Source: Chloroflexia bacterium (GTDB lineage Bacteria > Chloroflexota > Chloroflexia > Thermomicrobiales > UBA6265). From it: DNA of 5,011 bases. Numbering within the stretch: the first letter of the stretch is position 1; the number at the start of each line of letters is the position of its first letter. The translations under genes and the position numbers were made by a program. Below the pieces are notes generated by a model that ran no database searches, was not told the DNA's origin, and was given only the letters and a program-made list of their open reading frames with translations. The stretch is from the NCBI GenBank assembly GCA_013698495.1, contig JACCUV010000035.1, positions 1 to 5,011 on the forward strand. Direction: 5' to 3'. Shown here in pieces: positions 1-5,011 of this stretch.

Positions 1-241
1 GGAACTGAGCCTGATTGCCGTCATGGGCGACCAGTTTGAGCACGAACTTGAGCGCTCGGTGAACAGGATCAACGACGCAATCGCGCCCTACACGCGCTTC
101 GTTCGCTCATCGCAGGTAAAACTGACAGGCCACCAGTCCGACCTCGAAGCCATCGACAACGAGCTCGACGCCCTCCGCCACCAGATCGGCCCAGAGCCCG
201 ACGCTGTCACCCTGAGGAACGAGAATCTTCATAACGCCTGA
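1..241 (+). CDS. C-terminal fragment, probable dynamin-like GTPase family protein (5' end outside window)
   Basis: The frame is open from base 2 and ends at TGA 239-241, giving 79 visible residues. A Met codon at 23 exists, but the frame runs upstream without a stop, so this is the tail of a longer gene. The visible part is almost entirely amphipathic helix with heptad-like hydrophobic spacing (FEHELERSVNRINDAI, then LEAIDNELDALRHQI), separated by the segment APYTRFVR. From memory, a long helical C-terminus with an 'APYTRFVR...' segment followed by a coiled coil is typical of bacterial dynamin-family GTPases that remodel membranes. The GTPase domain would lie upstream and cannot be seen, so the family call is an inference. 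Another coiled-coil protein is possible. The gene converges on the operon at 408-3478, with a 166-bp spacer and no classical U-rich terminator. Confidence 0.5.
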   Translation, partial: ELSLIAVMGDQFEHELERSVNRINDAIAPYTRFVRSSQVKLTGHQSDLEAIDNELDALRHQIGPEPDAVTLRNENLHNA

Positions 242-249
242 AGCACAAT

Positions 250-368
250 GGCGCGAGGACCCACCGTCTCGTACGGTCGAACCCGAATCGACTGGCCTGG
301 ACAAGTTCCCAAACCGGACCTTGTCGATTCAGCTTGCTCTGAGCTTGTAGAATAGGTGTCCTCGCGCC
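250..368. repeat. Degenerate interspersed palindromic repeat, copy 1
   Basis: The right half (331-368) matches 3709-3746 at 30 of 38 positions without gaps; the shared core is GAGCT-GT-GAA--GGTGTCCTC. The unit is bounded by a perfect 11-bp inverted repeat, GGCGCGAGGAC (250-260) and GTCCTCGCGCC (358-368). Inside it there are further arms: GAATCGAC (285-292) with GTCGATTC (323-330), and GACAAG (300-305) with CTTGTC (320-325). The transcript or single strand could therefore fold into a long hairpin. Most differences from copy 2 are C/G in copy 2 and T/A here, consistent with an older, decaying copy. From general knowledge, the core resembles the 'CCTGAGCTTGTCGAA' repeat found scattered in intergenic DNA of many bacteria. 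It fills the convergent spacer and may act as a bidirectional transcription barrier, which is inference. Confidence 0.6.
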
Positions 369-407
369 AGCGAGTTCGCGCCCGCGTGCGAGCCCTCTCG
401 GAGCCGG

Positions 408-1577
408 TCAGGGAGCTGGCTCAACCGTCACCAAATAGCCACCGGGAGCGAAGCCGGAAACGAGAATCGTGTTTCCGACCCATTCCGGCGCGGCGCGCAG
501 ACCGAGCGTGCCGTGAGCGATACCGACCGGTTCCGGAAGTAGCGTCACACTGGTCTCCGGTCCCAGCGCGACAAGCTCGAAGCCTCTTCTGCCCAAGGCA
601 ACGGATATCGTCGACGATCCGTCTGGCGAAAATCCGGCGGGCTGGAGCAGGATCGCCGCATCGTCCGGGTGAACGAGCGGAGTCACATCCCCGGATTCAT
701 GCCCCAGCACAAGCGTGAACGGGTCGTCCGGGGCGAACTCGGAGGCAGGTGACTGCGAATAGGCGGAGATCAGCGTTCCGTTCCCGCTTTCGACGACGTC
801 GACGATCACGGGGGTCGTTGCGCCGGGAAGAACCTGTCGCGTCGCGCCGTTGGCTTCCAGGAGCCAGATGCCCCGCTTCGGTTCATCCCACGTCACCGCG
901 TAGAGCAGCGAGCCGTTGGCCAGGCTGTACATCGGGGTCGAGATCGACAATGACGCGTCGGTGGCGACGGTATGGCGCGGTTCCGGCTCACCACCCGCGC
1001 GGGCGATCGTCATCAGCTCCGTTTGGTGCTGCTCCGGGGTCCACTCGGACCGGGCGAAGGTCAGCGACTGGCTGTCTGCCGACCAGGCGGGAAGGACGTC
1101 AATCGGAACGGCGCCACCCGGTCCGCCAAGCATGCCCTCGATCCCATCGTCGGTCAGATTCACGCTCGTGCCGGTCTCCAGTTCGAAGACGAAGATGTCG
1201 CTCTCTTCGAACGTGCGGAAGGCGTCGAGCGACCAGGCGACGGCGGCGCTGTCCGGCGCCCAGGTGATCGATTCGAGATGGATCGGCAGTTCCCCGGCGT
1301 CGCACGCTGGCTCCAGGGTGGCGGCATCCCACACGCAGAACCGGTCCTCCTCGTCGATCCCGGCGATCCATTGGCCGTCCGGCGAGAGCGCGACCGGCGT
1401 GATCCGCTCGTCCAGCACCTGGATGCCGACGATCCGCCACCCGTCCCCCTCCGCGGCGGCGGGTGTCGCCGCAAATTGCGGACTGTGTCCTTGCCGGGCC
1501 TGGGCGGTTGACGCCGCGAACGTCAGGATCAGCCAGCAGGCGAGGAACACGGTCGTGATGCGGCGGGATCGAAGCAT
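408..1577 (-). CDS. Secreted TolB/PD40-type beta-propeller protein
   Basis: The 389-residue product starts at ATG 1577-1575. The frame is open further upstream to 1703, but this start is preferred. It has GGGAG at 1585-1589 (7-nt spacer), it places a signal peptide at the N-terminus (RSRR, hydrophobic residues 9-22, AQA cleavage near 27/28), and it sits 2 nt after the upstream stop. Cys14 lies inside the hydrophobic core in a poor lipobox, so signal peptidase I cleavage is more likely than lipidation. The mature part shows repeated blade motifs of the PD40/WD40-like kind: VALSPDGQWIAGI (62-74), ITWAPDSAAVAWS (104-116), PAWSADSQSLTFA (163-175), a weaker one at 216-229, AGFSPDGSSTISV (314-326) and PEWVGNTILVSGF (364-376). 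This fits a single propeller of about six blades. In TolB and relatives this fold binds proteins or peptides. No catalytic residues are evident, so a binding or scaffold role outside the cytoplasmic membrane is inferred. It is the second gene of an operon with the Excalibur repeat protein. Confidence 0.85.
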   Translation of the reverse strand: MLRSRRITTVFLACWLILTFAASTAQARQGHSPQFAATPAAAEGDGWRIVGIQVLDERITPVALSPDGQWIAGIDEEDRFCVWDAATLEPACDAGELPIHLESITWAPDSAAVAWSLDAFRTFEESDIFVFELETGTSVNLTDDGIEGMLGGPGGAVPIDVLPAWSADSQSLTFARSEWTPEQHQTELMTIARAGGEPEPRHTVATDASLSISTPMYSLANGSLLYAVTWDEPKRGIWLLEANGATRQVLPGATTPVIVDVVESGNGTLISAYSQSPASEFAPDDPFTLVLGHESGDVTPLVHPDDAAILLQPAGFSPDGSSTISVALGRRGFELVALGPETSVTLLPEPVGIAHGTLGLRAAPEWVGNTILVSGFAPGGYLVTVEPAP

Positions 1578-1579
1578 GT

Positions 1580-3478
1580 TCAGGCTCCCGCTTCGGTCAG
1601 CATCGAATCCAGTGCGGCGTAATGTTCCTGGGCGTCCTCGAACGAGTCCATGAGGTTGTTGAACGCGGGCGCGCGCCCGTCCCCTTCGCCTGCTTCGCGC
1701 CACTCCACGTAATACTGGGCGGCATTCGCCAGCTCGACCGTGTAGTCCTCAAAGGCTTCCTGGATGTCCGCATGGTCCGCCGGGACATCCAGGTCCATGA
1801 TGGCGTTGGGGGTCGCAAGCCAGTTGGTGAGGATTTGTTCCATCTCGCCTGGATCGGATGGGTTGGTGGGCATCATCATCTCGAGGAAAGTGTCGAGTTC
1901 AGCGTTCAGGGAATCGACCGTTTCGCGCACGTAGGCCAGGTAGGGGTCGTCGCTTGCCGTGGGAACGTCCGTGTCCGAAGCCGCTCCGGACTCGAATTCC
2001 TCGATGATCGCGGCCAGCGTCTCGTAGAGGTTCGTGGCTTCCGTAAACGCCAGGAGCAACGTGGACAACGCCGGGTCGTCGAGCGATTCGGATTGTCCAG
2101 CCTCGACCCATTCATCGTACAGGCCGGGGATGAGCGCCACCTGCTCGGTGAACAGCACATAGGCGTCCTGAATCTCTTCGTACCCGGCCGGAACGTCGAG
2201 GCTGGCGGCCACCTCCGGCGCCTCGGAAAAGTCGGTGAAGTAGCGGTCGAGCTCCTCCTCGGTTGGAGCCTCAAAGAACATCAGATCCCGATTCAGGCCA
2301 TCTGCGTGCTCGCTGACGGCGGCGAGATACGCGTCCGCATCGCCGGATGGGTCATCCGCCGGCTCGTCGGTTGGGCCGTCTGAGCCGCCGGCGTCGTCGA
2401 GCAGTTCCTGGACTTCGTCGACATGGTTCTGGGCGTCGTTGAAGGCATCTTCAAAGGCGTCCAGCGCGACTGCTTCCTCTTCGTCGTTCGCGGCCGGGAT
2501 CGCCCAATACGCTTCCCACAGCTCGCCAGCGTCACCGATGGAGTCCGCCAGATCGAGATAAGCATCCTCGATGACTTCAAAATCGTCTGGGGCCGCATAC
2601 GCCGAGGCGACTTCCGGGTAATCCGCCCACTCCGCGGCGATCCGGTTCAGCTCATCCACGTCGTCATCGGAAGCGTCGGCGCCAAGTCCACTGATTTCGA
2701 GGAAGCGATCGACCTGCTCCGTCAGGAGGTCCAGTTCGCCCTGGATATCGACGATATACGCATCGCCCTCACCGGTCGGAATGTCCTTCGGATCGCTGGC
2801 CCCGCCTGCCTCATCTCTCACCATCGACAACACGATGTCCGCTTCGTCCCACGCCAGGTCATAGGCATCAACGAAGTCATTGAAGGCCACATCCGCGTTC
2901 CGGTCACCGGCGGGGGTATTCCACCAAATGAGCCAGGCGTTGCCCGTATCCCCAACCGCCTCCGCAAAATCGAGATAGGCGCCATCGACATCTTCGAACC
3001 CGGCCGGGGCTTCGTATTCTGCTGCCGCATCCGGATAGACGGACCAGAACGCGGCGATCTCCTCAATTTCGACGATCATGTCCTGCTGTTCGGCCTCGGA
3101 CGCGTCGCTGAACGTGGCGTCGATTTCGGCGTAGCGATTGAACGTGGCGATGACGGAATCGACTTCGACCTCGATATCTGCGAAGTAGTCATCGCCGTCG
3201 CCGGTCGGCTCATCCCTGCGATCGTCCTTTGGATTCCCTGCACGGTCCTCCGTAGAATCGTTCTCATGATCGCAGGCGATGCCATTGCCATCGGGATCGA
3301 GGAACTCAGCCAGCGACGGATCGACCTCCAGGATTGTCTGAGCAATATCCGGCGAACCGAAATCCTCACACGTTTGCATCCCCTGGGCACCCGCGCCGGT
3401 CGGGATAATGGCGGTCACGAGACTGAGCATGATCAGGACAATCAAGCCGACGTGCCGGCTCGATTTCGTTGTCTTCAC
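1580..3478 (-). CDS. Secreted acidic protein: Excalibur-like Ca-binding motif plus four tandem ~120-130-residue repeats
   Basis: This is a 632-residue product with a GTG start at 3478-3476. GGAG at 3487-3490 (8-nt spacer) and a good signal peptide (MKTTKSSRHV, hydrophobic 11-25, GAGA near residue 31) support that start; the next Met is at 17, inside the signal. Residues 36-70 match the Excalibur family: TCEDF at the start, then DPDGNGIACD (61-70). C37 and C69 are the only cysteines and probably form a disulfide, while the Asp/Asn side chains form a likely calcium loop. After an acidic linker come four divergent helical repeats at about 97-225, 239-365, 381-498 and 510-632. Each has an early D-x-Y and a central box: PAGFEDVDGAYLDFAEAV (158), PDDFEVIEDAYLDLADSI (297), PAGYEEIQDAYVLFTEQV (430) and PADHADIQEAFEDYTVEL (566). 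Linkers are rich in Asp, Gly, Pro and Thr. I count only four lysines. I do not recognise the repeat family. An extracellular calcium-dependent binding or scaffold role is inferred. Confidence 0.85.
   Translation of the reverse strand: MKTTKSSRHVGLIVLIMLSLVTAIIPTGAGAQGMQTCEDFGSPDIAQTILEVDPSLAEFLDPDGNGIACDHENDSTEDRAGNPKDDRRDEPTGDGDDYFADIEVEVDSVIATFNRYAEIDATFSDASEAEQQDMIVEIEEIAAFWSVYPDAAAEYEAPAGFEDVDGAYLDFAEAVGDTGNAWLIWWNTPAGDRNADVAFNDFVDAYDLAWDEADIVLSMVRDEAGGASDPKDIPTGEGDAYIVDIQGELDLLTEQVDRFLEISGLGADASDDDVDELNRIAAEWADYPEVASAYAAPDDFEVIEDAYLDLADSIGDAGELWEAYWAIPAANDEEEAVALDAFEDAFNDAQNHVDEVQELLDDAGGSDGPTDEPADDPSGDADAYLAAVSEHADGLNRDLMFFEAPTEEELDRYFTDFSEAPEVAASLDVPAGYEEIQDAYVLFTEQVALIPGLYDEWVEAGQSESLDDPALSTLLLAFTEATNLYETLAAIIEEFESGAASDTDVPTASDDPYLAYVRETVDSLNAELDTFLEMMMPTNPSDPGEMEQILTNWLATPNAIMDLDVPADHADIQEAFEDYTVELANAAQYYVEWREAGEGDGRAPAFNNLMDSFEDAQEHYAALDSMLTEAGA
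1583..1951 (-). repeat. Protein-level repeat unit 4 of the Excalibur repeat protein
   Basis: Residues 510-632, the last unit, run to the C-terminus. It opens with DDPYLAYV and carries the central box PADHADIQEAFEDY (from 566), where the usual F/Y-E of the box has become H-A. It ends with the shared helix motif SFEDAQEHY (612-620), comparable to AFEDAFNDAQ of unit 2. It is the most divergent unit together with unit 3. Confidence 0.6.
1585..1589 (-). promoter_or_regulatory. Ribosome binding site of the beta-propeller gene, inside the preceding gene
   Basis: GGGAG lies 7 nt before ATG 1577-1575 and within the last codons (Glu-Ala-Gly-Ala-stop) of the upstream gene. The junction reads TGAACATG, so ribosomes finishing the upstream gene can re-initiate. 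This decides the start against the longer open frame that extends to 1703. Confidence 0.7.
1985..2338 (-). repeat. Protein-level repeat unit 3 of the Excalibur repeat protein
   Basis: Residues 381-498 form the unit. It begins ADAYLAAV and carries the central box PAGYEEIQDAYVLF (from 430). The first helix region is shorter than in units 1 and 2. It closes with AFTEATNLYETL (477-488), which parallels the AF-DA helix that ends the other units. Confidence 0.65.
2384..2764 (-). repeat. Protein-level repeat unit 2 of the Excalibur repeat protein
   Basis: Residues 239-365 form the unit. It starts GDAYIVDI after the linker IPTGEGD, which is nearly the same as the linker EPTGDGD before unit 1. The central box is PDDFEVIEDAYLDL (from 297), preceded by EWADYPEVASAYAA (283-296). 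Units 1 and 2 are the closest pair, suggesting a recent internal duplication. Confidence 0.7.
2804..3190 (-). repeat. Protein-level repeat unit 1 of the Excalibur repeat protein
   Basis: Residues 97-225 form the unit. It starts DDYFADIEVEVD, followed by FWSVYPDAAAEYEA (144-157) and the central box PAGFEDVDGAYLDF (from 158). A Trp-rich stretch AWLIWW (181-186) aligns with LWEAYW (320-325) of unit 2. The closing helix is AFNDFVDAYDLAW (198-210). Confidence 0.7.
3269..3373 (-). other. Excalibur-like calcium-binding motif (encoded domain)
   Basis: Residues 36-70 of the 632-residue protein form this domain. The layout is the family's: Cys near the start followed by an acidic residue and DF (CEDF), a helix with Ala-Gln (IAQTIL), then D-x-D-G-N-G-I-A-C-D. 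The two cysteines, 32 residues apart, are positioned to form a disulfide. Excalibur domains are known as extracellular calcium-binding modules, usually attached to other surface domains. Here the motif is N-terminal, whereas many family members carry it at the C-terminus. Confidence 0.75.
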
Positions 3479-3486
3479 GGTTCCAT

Positions 3487-3490
3487 CTCC
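3487..3490 (-). promoter_or_regulatory. Ribosome binding site that supports the GTG start
   Basis: GGAG lies 8 nt before GTG 3478-3476. An ATG lies between them but is out of frame, which leaves GTG as the start consistent with the signal peptide. Confidence 0.65.
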
Positions 3491-3638
3491 AGATGCGGCG
3501 CCAAGTGTCGGTTTCCCTGAACCCTGCGGTCGTTCCGGGGCACATCTTCATCATGCCTGTCAGTGGTCTGGAGTACATACGTCGTTCAGCGTATTTGACG
3601 TGCGAGTCGCTACGTATCCCCAGCTTGCCGTTCACGTT

Positions 3639-3667
3639 CCAACATCTCACCCATCGCCACCAAAATC
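3639..3667. repeat. 29-bp imperfect direct repeat, copy A
   Basis: CCAACATCT followed later by CACCAAAATC matches 3749-3777 at 24 of 29 positions, with identical ends and differences only in the centre. The two copies are 110 bp apart and flank the palindromic repeat at 3699-3742. Confidence 0.55.
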
Positions 3668-3698
3668 GGTTTTAACACCTCAATCATGCCTTCATAGG

Positions 3699-3742
3699 GG
3701 AGGACCGGAGCCTGCCCTGAGCTCGTCGAACGGGTGTCCTCC
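3699..3742. repeat. Interspersed palindromic repeat, copy 2
   Basis: The right part (3709-3746) matches 331-368 at 30 of 38 positions. The ends form a perfect 7-bp inverted repeat, GGAGGAC (3699-3705) and GTCCTCC (3736-3742). The core CCCTGAGCTCGTCGAACGGG is close to the widely scattered bacterial repeat whose spurious translation gives STSSGQA-type peptides; that is recalled knowledge, not a search. This copy is less decayed and shorter between its inverted ends (44 bp) than copy 1 (119 bp). Confidence 0.65.
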
Positions 3743-3748
3743 GGCCGG

Positions 3749-3777
3749 CCAACATCTTGCCCCCCACCACCAAAATC
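3749..3777. repeat. 29-bp imperfect direct repeat, copy B
   Basis: This is the partner of 3639-3667. On the minus strand both copies can be read as ILV..G..ML peptides (ILVVGGKML here, ILVAMGEML in copy A), but in different frames because the spacing of 110 bp is not a multiple of three. They may be remnants of a longer repeated sequence. Confidence 0.55.
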
Positions 3778-3920
3778 AGCCCCGGCGCCGCATCTTCCCC
3801 GACCTCGGATCGCCATCCGTGCCGGAACCATTGCCGCCGCTACGGCGTTGGGGAAAGGGAGGCCGGAGCGCTTTCCGACCAACAAGCCGTCGTTCGACGC
3901 ACCAAAGGACCGCGAAAACC

Positions 3921-4604
3921 ATGCGCATCCCCAGTAAATTGTCGGCATTTCTCGCCGTGCTTGCCTTGGCGTTCACGCTGATCGCCGGATCGGCCGCCGC
4001 CCAGGAAGCCACCCCCGAAAGCTTGCAGCCTGCAGATCTGGATGGTCTGCAGCATGGCGTGGCCCGCGCCTATACCATCGATTACAGCGCCCTGATCGAT
4101 CTCGCGGCCACACCAGGCGCCGAGATGACCGTGCCTTCCGGCGTGTTGACACTCAGCGCCGTCATCCTCGAGTTCGATAGCTCCGGCAACGCCGAAACCG
4201 CCCTTGCTCTCCTTCAGGAGGACGCCACCACCGACATGGTCGGCGAAACTGCCGAAGTCACTAAGATTGACCTGGATCTGGGCGACGCCAGTATTGGCTA
4301 CGCCAGCGTGGAGGAGTTTGAAGGGCAGGAACTGGAAACAATCATCGCCGTCGTCCAGCAGGATGCATACGTGTACTTCGCCGTCGGTGTCGGCAGCGAT
4401 CAGGACATGCAAACGCTCGTCAACGAGTTCACCACCACCCTCATCGACAACGAGGGCAGCGGCGCCGGCGAGTTGAACGACGACGCCACCTATAGCGGCG
4501 GCCTGTGGAACAAGTTCCCGGCCGCCGACGACGAGACGATCGCCGACTTGATCCCGTACGACTCGGTGATCTTTCCGGAACCGGAGGGCACACCCGCGCC
4601 TTAA
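3921..4604 (+). CDS. Secreted protein of unknown function (227 residues)
   Basis: The frame is open far upstream, but ATG 3921 is chosen because it begins a clear signal peptide: MRIPSK, hydrophobic residues 8-22, and cleavage after SAAA near residue 27. AAAGGA at 3904-3909 is a modest ribosome binding site with an 11-nt spacer. The mature protein starts QEATPES and ends EGTPAP. It is acidic, has no cysteine and few basic residues. The middle looks alpha/beta: VLTLSAVILEF (75-85), a helix AETALALLQE (91-100), GDASIGY (121-127), a strand pair ETIIAVVQQDAYVYFAVGVG (139-158) and an amphipathic helix DMQTLVNEFTTTLID (162-176). I do not recognise a named family. The layout resembles small exported substrate- or stress-related proteins of unknown role. 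It is a single-gene unit, divergent from the operon and ended by the hairpin at 4632-4660. Confidence 0.8.
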   Translation: MRIPSKLSAFLAVLALAFTLIAGSAAAQEATPESLQPADLDGLQHGVARAYTIDYSALIDLAATPGAEMTVPSGVLTLSAVILEFDSSGNAETALALLQEDATTDMVGETAEVTKIDLDLGDASIGYASVEEFEGQELETIIAVVQQDAYVYFAVGVGSDQDMQTLVNEFTTTLIDNEGSGAGELNDDATYSGGLWNKFPAADDETIADLIPYDSVIFPEPEGTPAP

Positions 4605-4631
4605 ACGAACGTCTCGGACATCAACAGAAAA

Positions 4632-4660
4632 CAGCCCCGGTGAGACTATCGCCGGGGCTG
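4632..4660. terminator. Hairpin terminator between convergent genes
   Basis: A perfect 9-bp GC-rich stem, CAGCCCCGG (4632-4640) and CCGGGGCTG (4652-4660), encloses an 11-nt loop. Read on the minus strand the stem is followed by TTTTCTGTT, so it fits an intrinsic terminator for the gene ending at 4675. On the plus strand it lies 28 nt after the stop at 4604 but is followed only by ATTGGTG, so termination in that direction is probably weaker. Confidence 0.8.
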
Positions 4661-4674
4661 ATTGGTGACAGGGG

Positions 4675-5011
4675 CTACTCCTGTGGCGGTCGACGTTGCC
4701 GTGTCGGGCGCGGCTGGGCGTTCGGATCGTTCGGGTCGAACTCTGGAGCTGGCTGCCGCAGTGGGCGCTGCTCCCGCGGTCGCTGCTGCTGCGCTCGCTG
4801 GGCGGGACGCGTTGGCGGCGGCTCTTCGTCGTAAGGGGGCGGCGGATCCTGATCGTATTCGGGTTGTGGTGTCGGTCGCCGCGGACGTCGAGGGCGCTCC
4901 TCACTGTTGCCGTCGACCATGCCAGGTTGTCGCCGTCGCTGTTGTGGGCGCTCCTCAATGTCGCCGTCGACCATGCCGGGTTGTCGTCGTCGCTGTTGCT
5001 GTTGGGGGCGT
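4675..5011 (-). CDS. C-terminal Pro/Arg/Gln-rich tail of an unidentified protein (5' end outside window)
   Basis: The frame ends at TAG (4677-4675) and is open to the window edge, so the Met at 4974 is probably internal. The visible 111 or so residues are low-complexity and likely disordered. Two units of RPQQRRRQPGMVDG plus an acidic end (18 and 20 residues) are followed by a proline/acidic stretch (PEYDQDPPPPYDEEPPP), a basic Gln/Arg stretch (AQRAQQQRPREQRPLRQ), then APEFDPNDPNAQPRP and the end RQRRPPQE. Such tails are known on several envelope or cell-division proteins and on some nucleic-acid-binding proteins, but nothing here identifies the folded domain. The downstream hairpin with a T-rich tract on this strand supports a real gene end. 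Alternating acidic and basic blocks suggest a charged linker or a binding tail. Confidence 0.65.
   Translation of the reverse strand, partial: RPQQQQRRRQPGMVDGDIEERPQQRRRQPGMVDGNSEERPRRPRRPTPQPEYDQDPPPPYDEEPPPTRPAQRAQQQRPREQRPLRQPAPEFDPNDPNAQPRPTRQRRPPQE
4897..5010 (-). repeat. In-frame tandem repeat, 54 bp and 60 bp units
   Basis: Unit 4897-4950 matches unit 4951-5010 at 49 of 54 positions; the second unit has an extra 6 nt that add two Gln codons. The encoded unit is RPQQRRRQPGMVDG followed by NSEE or DIEE. A third, degenerate unit beginning RPRRPRRP may follow below 4897. The array may continue beyond the window. Confidence 0.8.

Larger units (their letters stand above)
3479..3920. other. 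Divergent intergenic region between the operon and the 227-residue secreted protein gene
   Basis: This 442-bp region must hold the promoters of both outward-facing transcription units. I found no convincing -35/-10 pair for either. It contains a 29-bp imperfect direct repeat (3639-3667 and 3749-3777), a palindromic interspersed repeat between those copies (3699-3742), and a short hairpin-like CGCCGCTACGGCG (3835-3847). Open frames across it are arginine- or proline-rich, have no family resemblance and change frame between repeat copies, so I treat it as non-coding. Confidence 0.6.

Noticed and set aside
361..374. Small hairpin CTCGC-GCCA-GCGAG as terminator of the operon
   Set aside because: The stem is only 5 bp with no T-rich tract on either strand, and it overlaps the arm of the interspersed repeat. 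This is not enough to call a terminator.
749..1653. Several overlapping plus-strand open frames, Arg- or Ser-rich
   Set aside because: They are typical GC-rich shadows of the minus-strand propeller gene, overlapping each other in different frames.
1578..1703. N-terminal extension of the beta-propeller gene to 1703
   Set aside because: The extra 42 residues are Arg-rich, overlap the end of the upstream gene and would bury the signal peptide. The internal ATG has a good ribosome binding site.
1622..2383. Plus-strand open frame of 253 codons
   Set aside because: It is antisense to repeat units 3 and 4 of the acidic protein, with no signal or domain of its own.
2423..3520. Long plus-strand open frame (365 codons) opposite the Excalibur repeat protein gene
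   Set aside because: It is antisense to a gene with a signal peptide, an Excalibur motif and internal repeats. The open frame is explained by the Asp/Glu-rich codon pattern of the opposite strand and has no domain resemblance.
3577..3617. Inverted arms ATACGT (3577-3582) and ACGTAT (3612-3617) as a possible operator upstream of the operon
   Set aside because: Only 6 bp match exactly across a 29-nt gap, which is expected by chance, and no promoter elements are evident nearby.
3610..3690. Peptide-like minus-strand reading IEVLKPILVAMGEMLERE
   Set aside because: It looks protein-like, but the open frame runs through the interspersed repeat and has no start or ribosome binding site. The related repeat copy is out of frame with it, so it is treated as non-coding or a remnant.
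3840..4958. Minus-strand open frame of 372 codons covering the 227-residue gene
   Set aside because: It crosses the hairpin terminator and has no recognisable features. The plus-strand gene has a signal peptide and better codon use.

Overview
The window is GC-rich, with strong G/C preference at third codon positions, and reads as chromosomal DNA from a free-living bacterium. Three genes have classical Sec signal peptides. Two of them are followed by Ala/Thr/Pro-rich mature N-termini of the 'ATP' type (QEATPES, QFAATPAAAE), which are common in secreted proteins of Chloroflexota, especially Thermomicrobia-like lineages. That assignment is an inference from style and is not proven here. No rRNA, tRNA, CRISPR array, transposase or phage gene was seen.

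Layout. (1) Positions 1-241 (+) hold the last 79 codons of a gene whose coiled-coil tail resembles the C-terminus of bacterial dynamin-like GTPases. (2) Positions 242-407 form a short convergent spacer almost filled by a degenerate interspersed repeat, bounded by an 11-bp perfect inverted repeat (250-260/358-368). (3) Positions 408-3478 (-) hold a tightly coupled two-gene operon. The upstream gene encodes a 632-residue, very acidic secreted protein with an Excalibur-type calcium-binding motif and four tandem repeats of about 120-130 residues. The downstream gene starts 2 nt after its stop codon and encodes a 389-residue secreted beta-propeller of the TolB/PD40 type. (4) Positions 3479-3920 form a divergent 442-bp intergenic region with a second copy of the interspersed repeat, nested between two copies of a 29-bp imperfect direct repeat. 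(5) Positions 3921-4604 (+) encode a 227-residue secreted protein of unknown function. (6) A strong hairpin at 4632-4660 separates it from a convergent gene. (7) Positions 4675-5011 (-) hold the C-terminal, Pro/Arg/Gln-rich tail of a gene that continues past the window and carries an in-frame tandem repeat of about 54 bp.

How the parts may work together. The operon is the most interesting unit. It pairs an exported acidic repeat protein that probably binds calcium with an exported beta-propeller, and their expression is apparently translationally coupled. This suggests a surface or periplasmic assembly, for example adhesion, a calcium-dependent scaffold or envelope binding, but the sequence identifies no enzymatic activity. 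I see no direct sign of a defence or mobile system. The non-coding novelty is the pair of repeat elements sitting in the two intergenic regions on either side of the operon.
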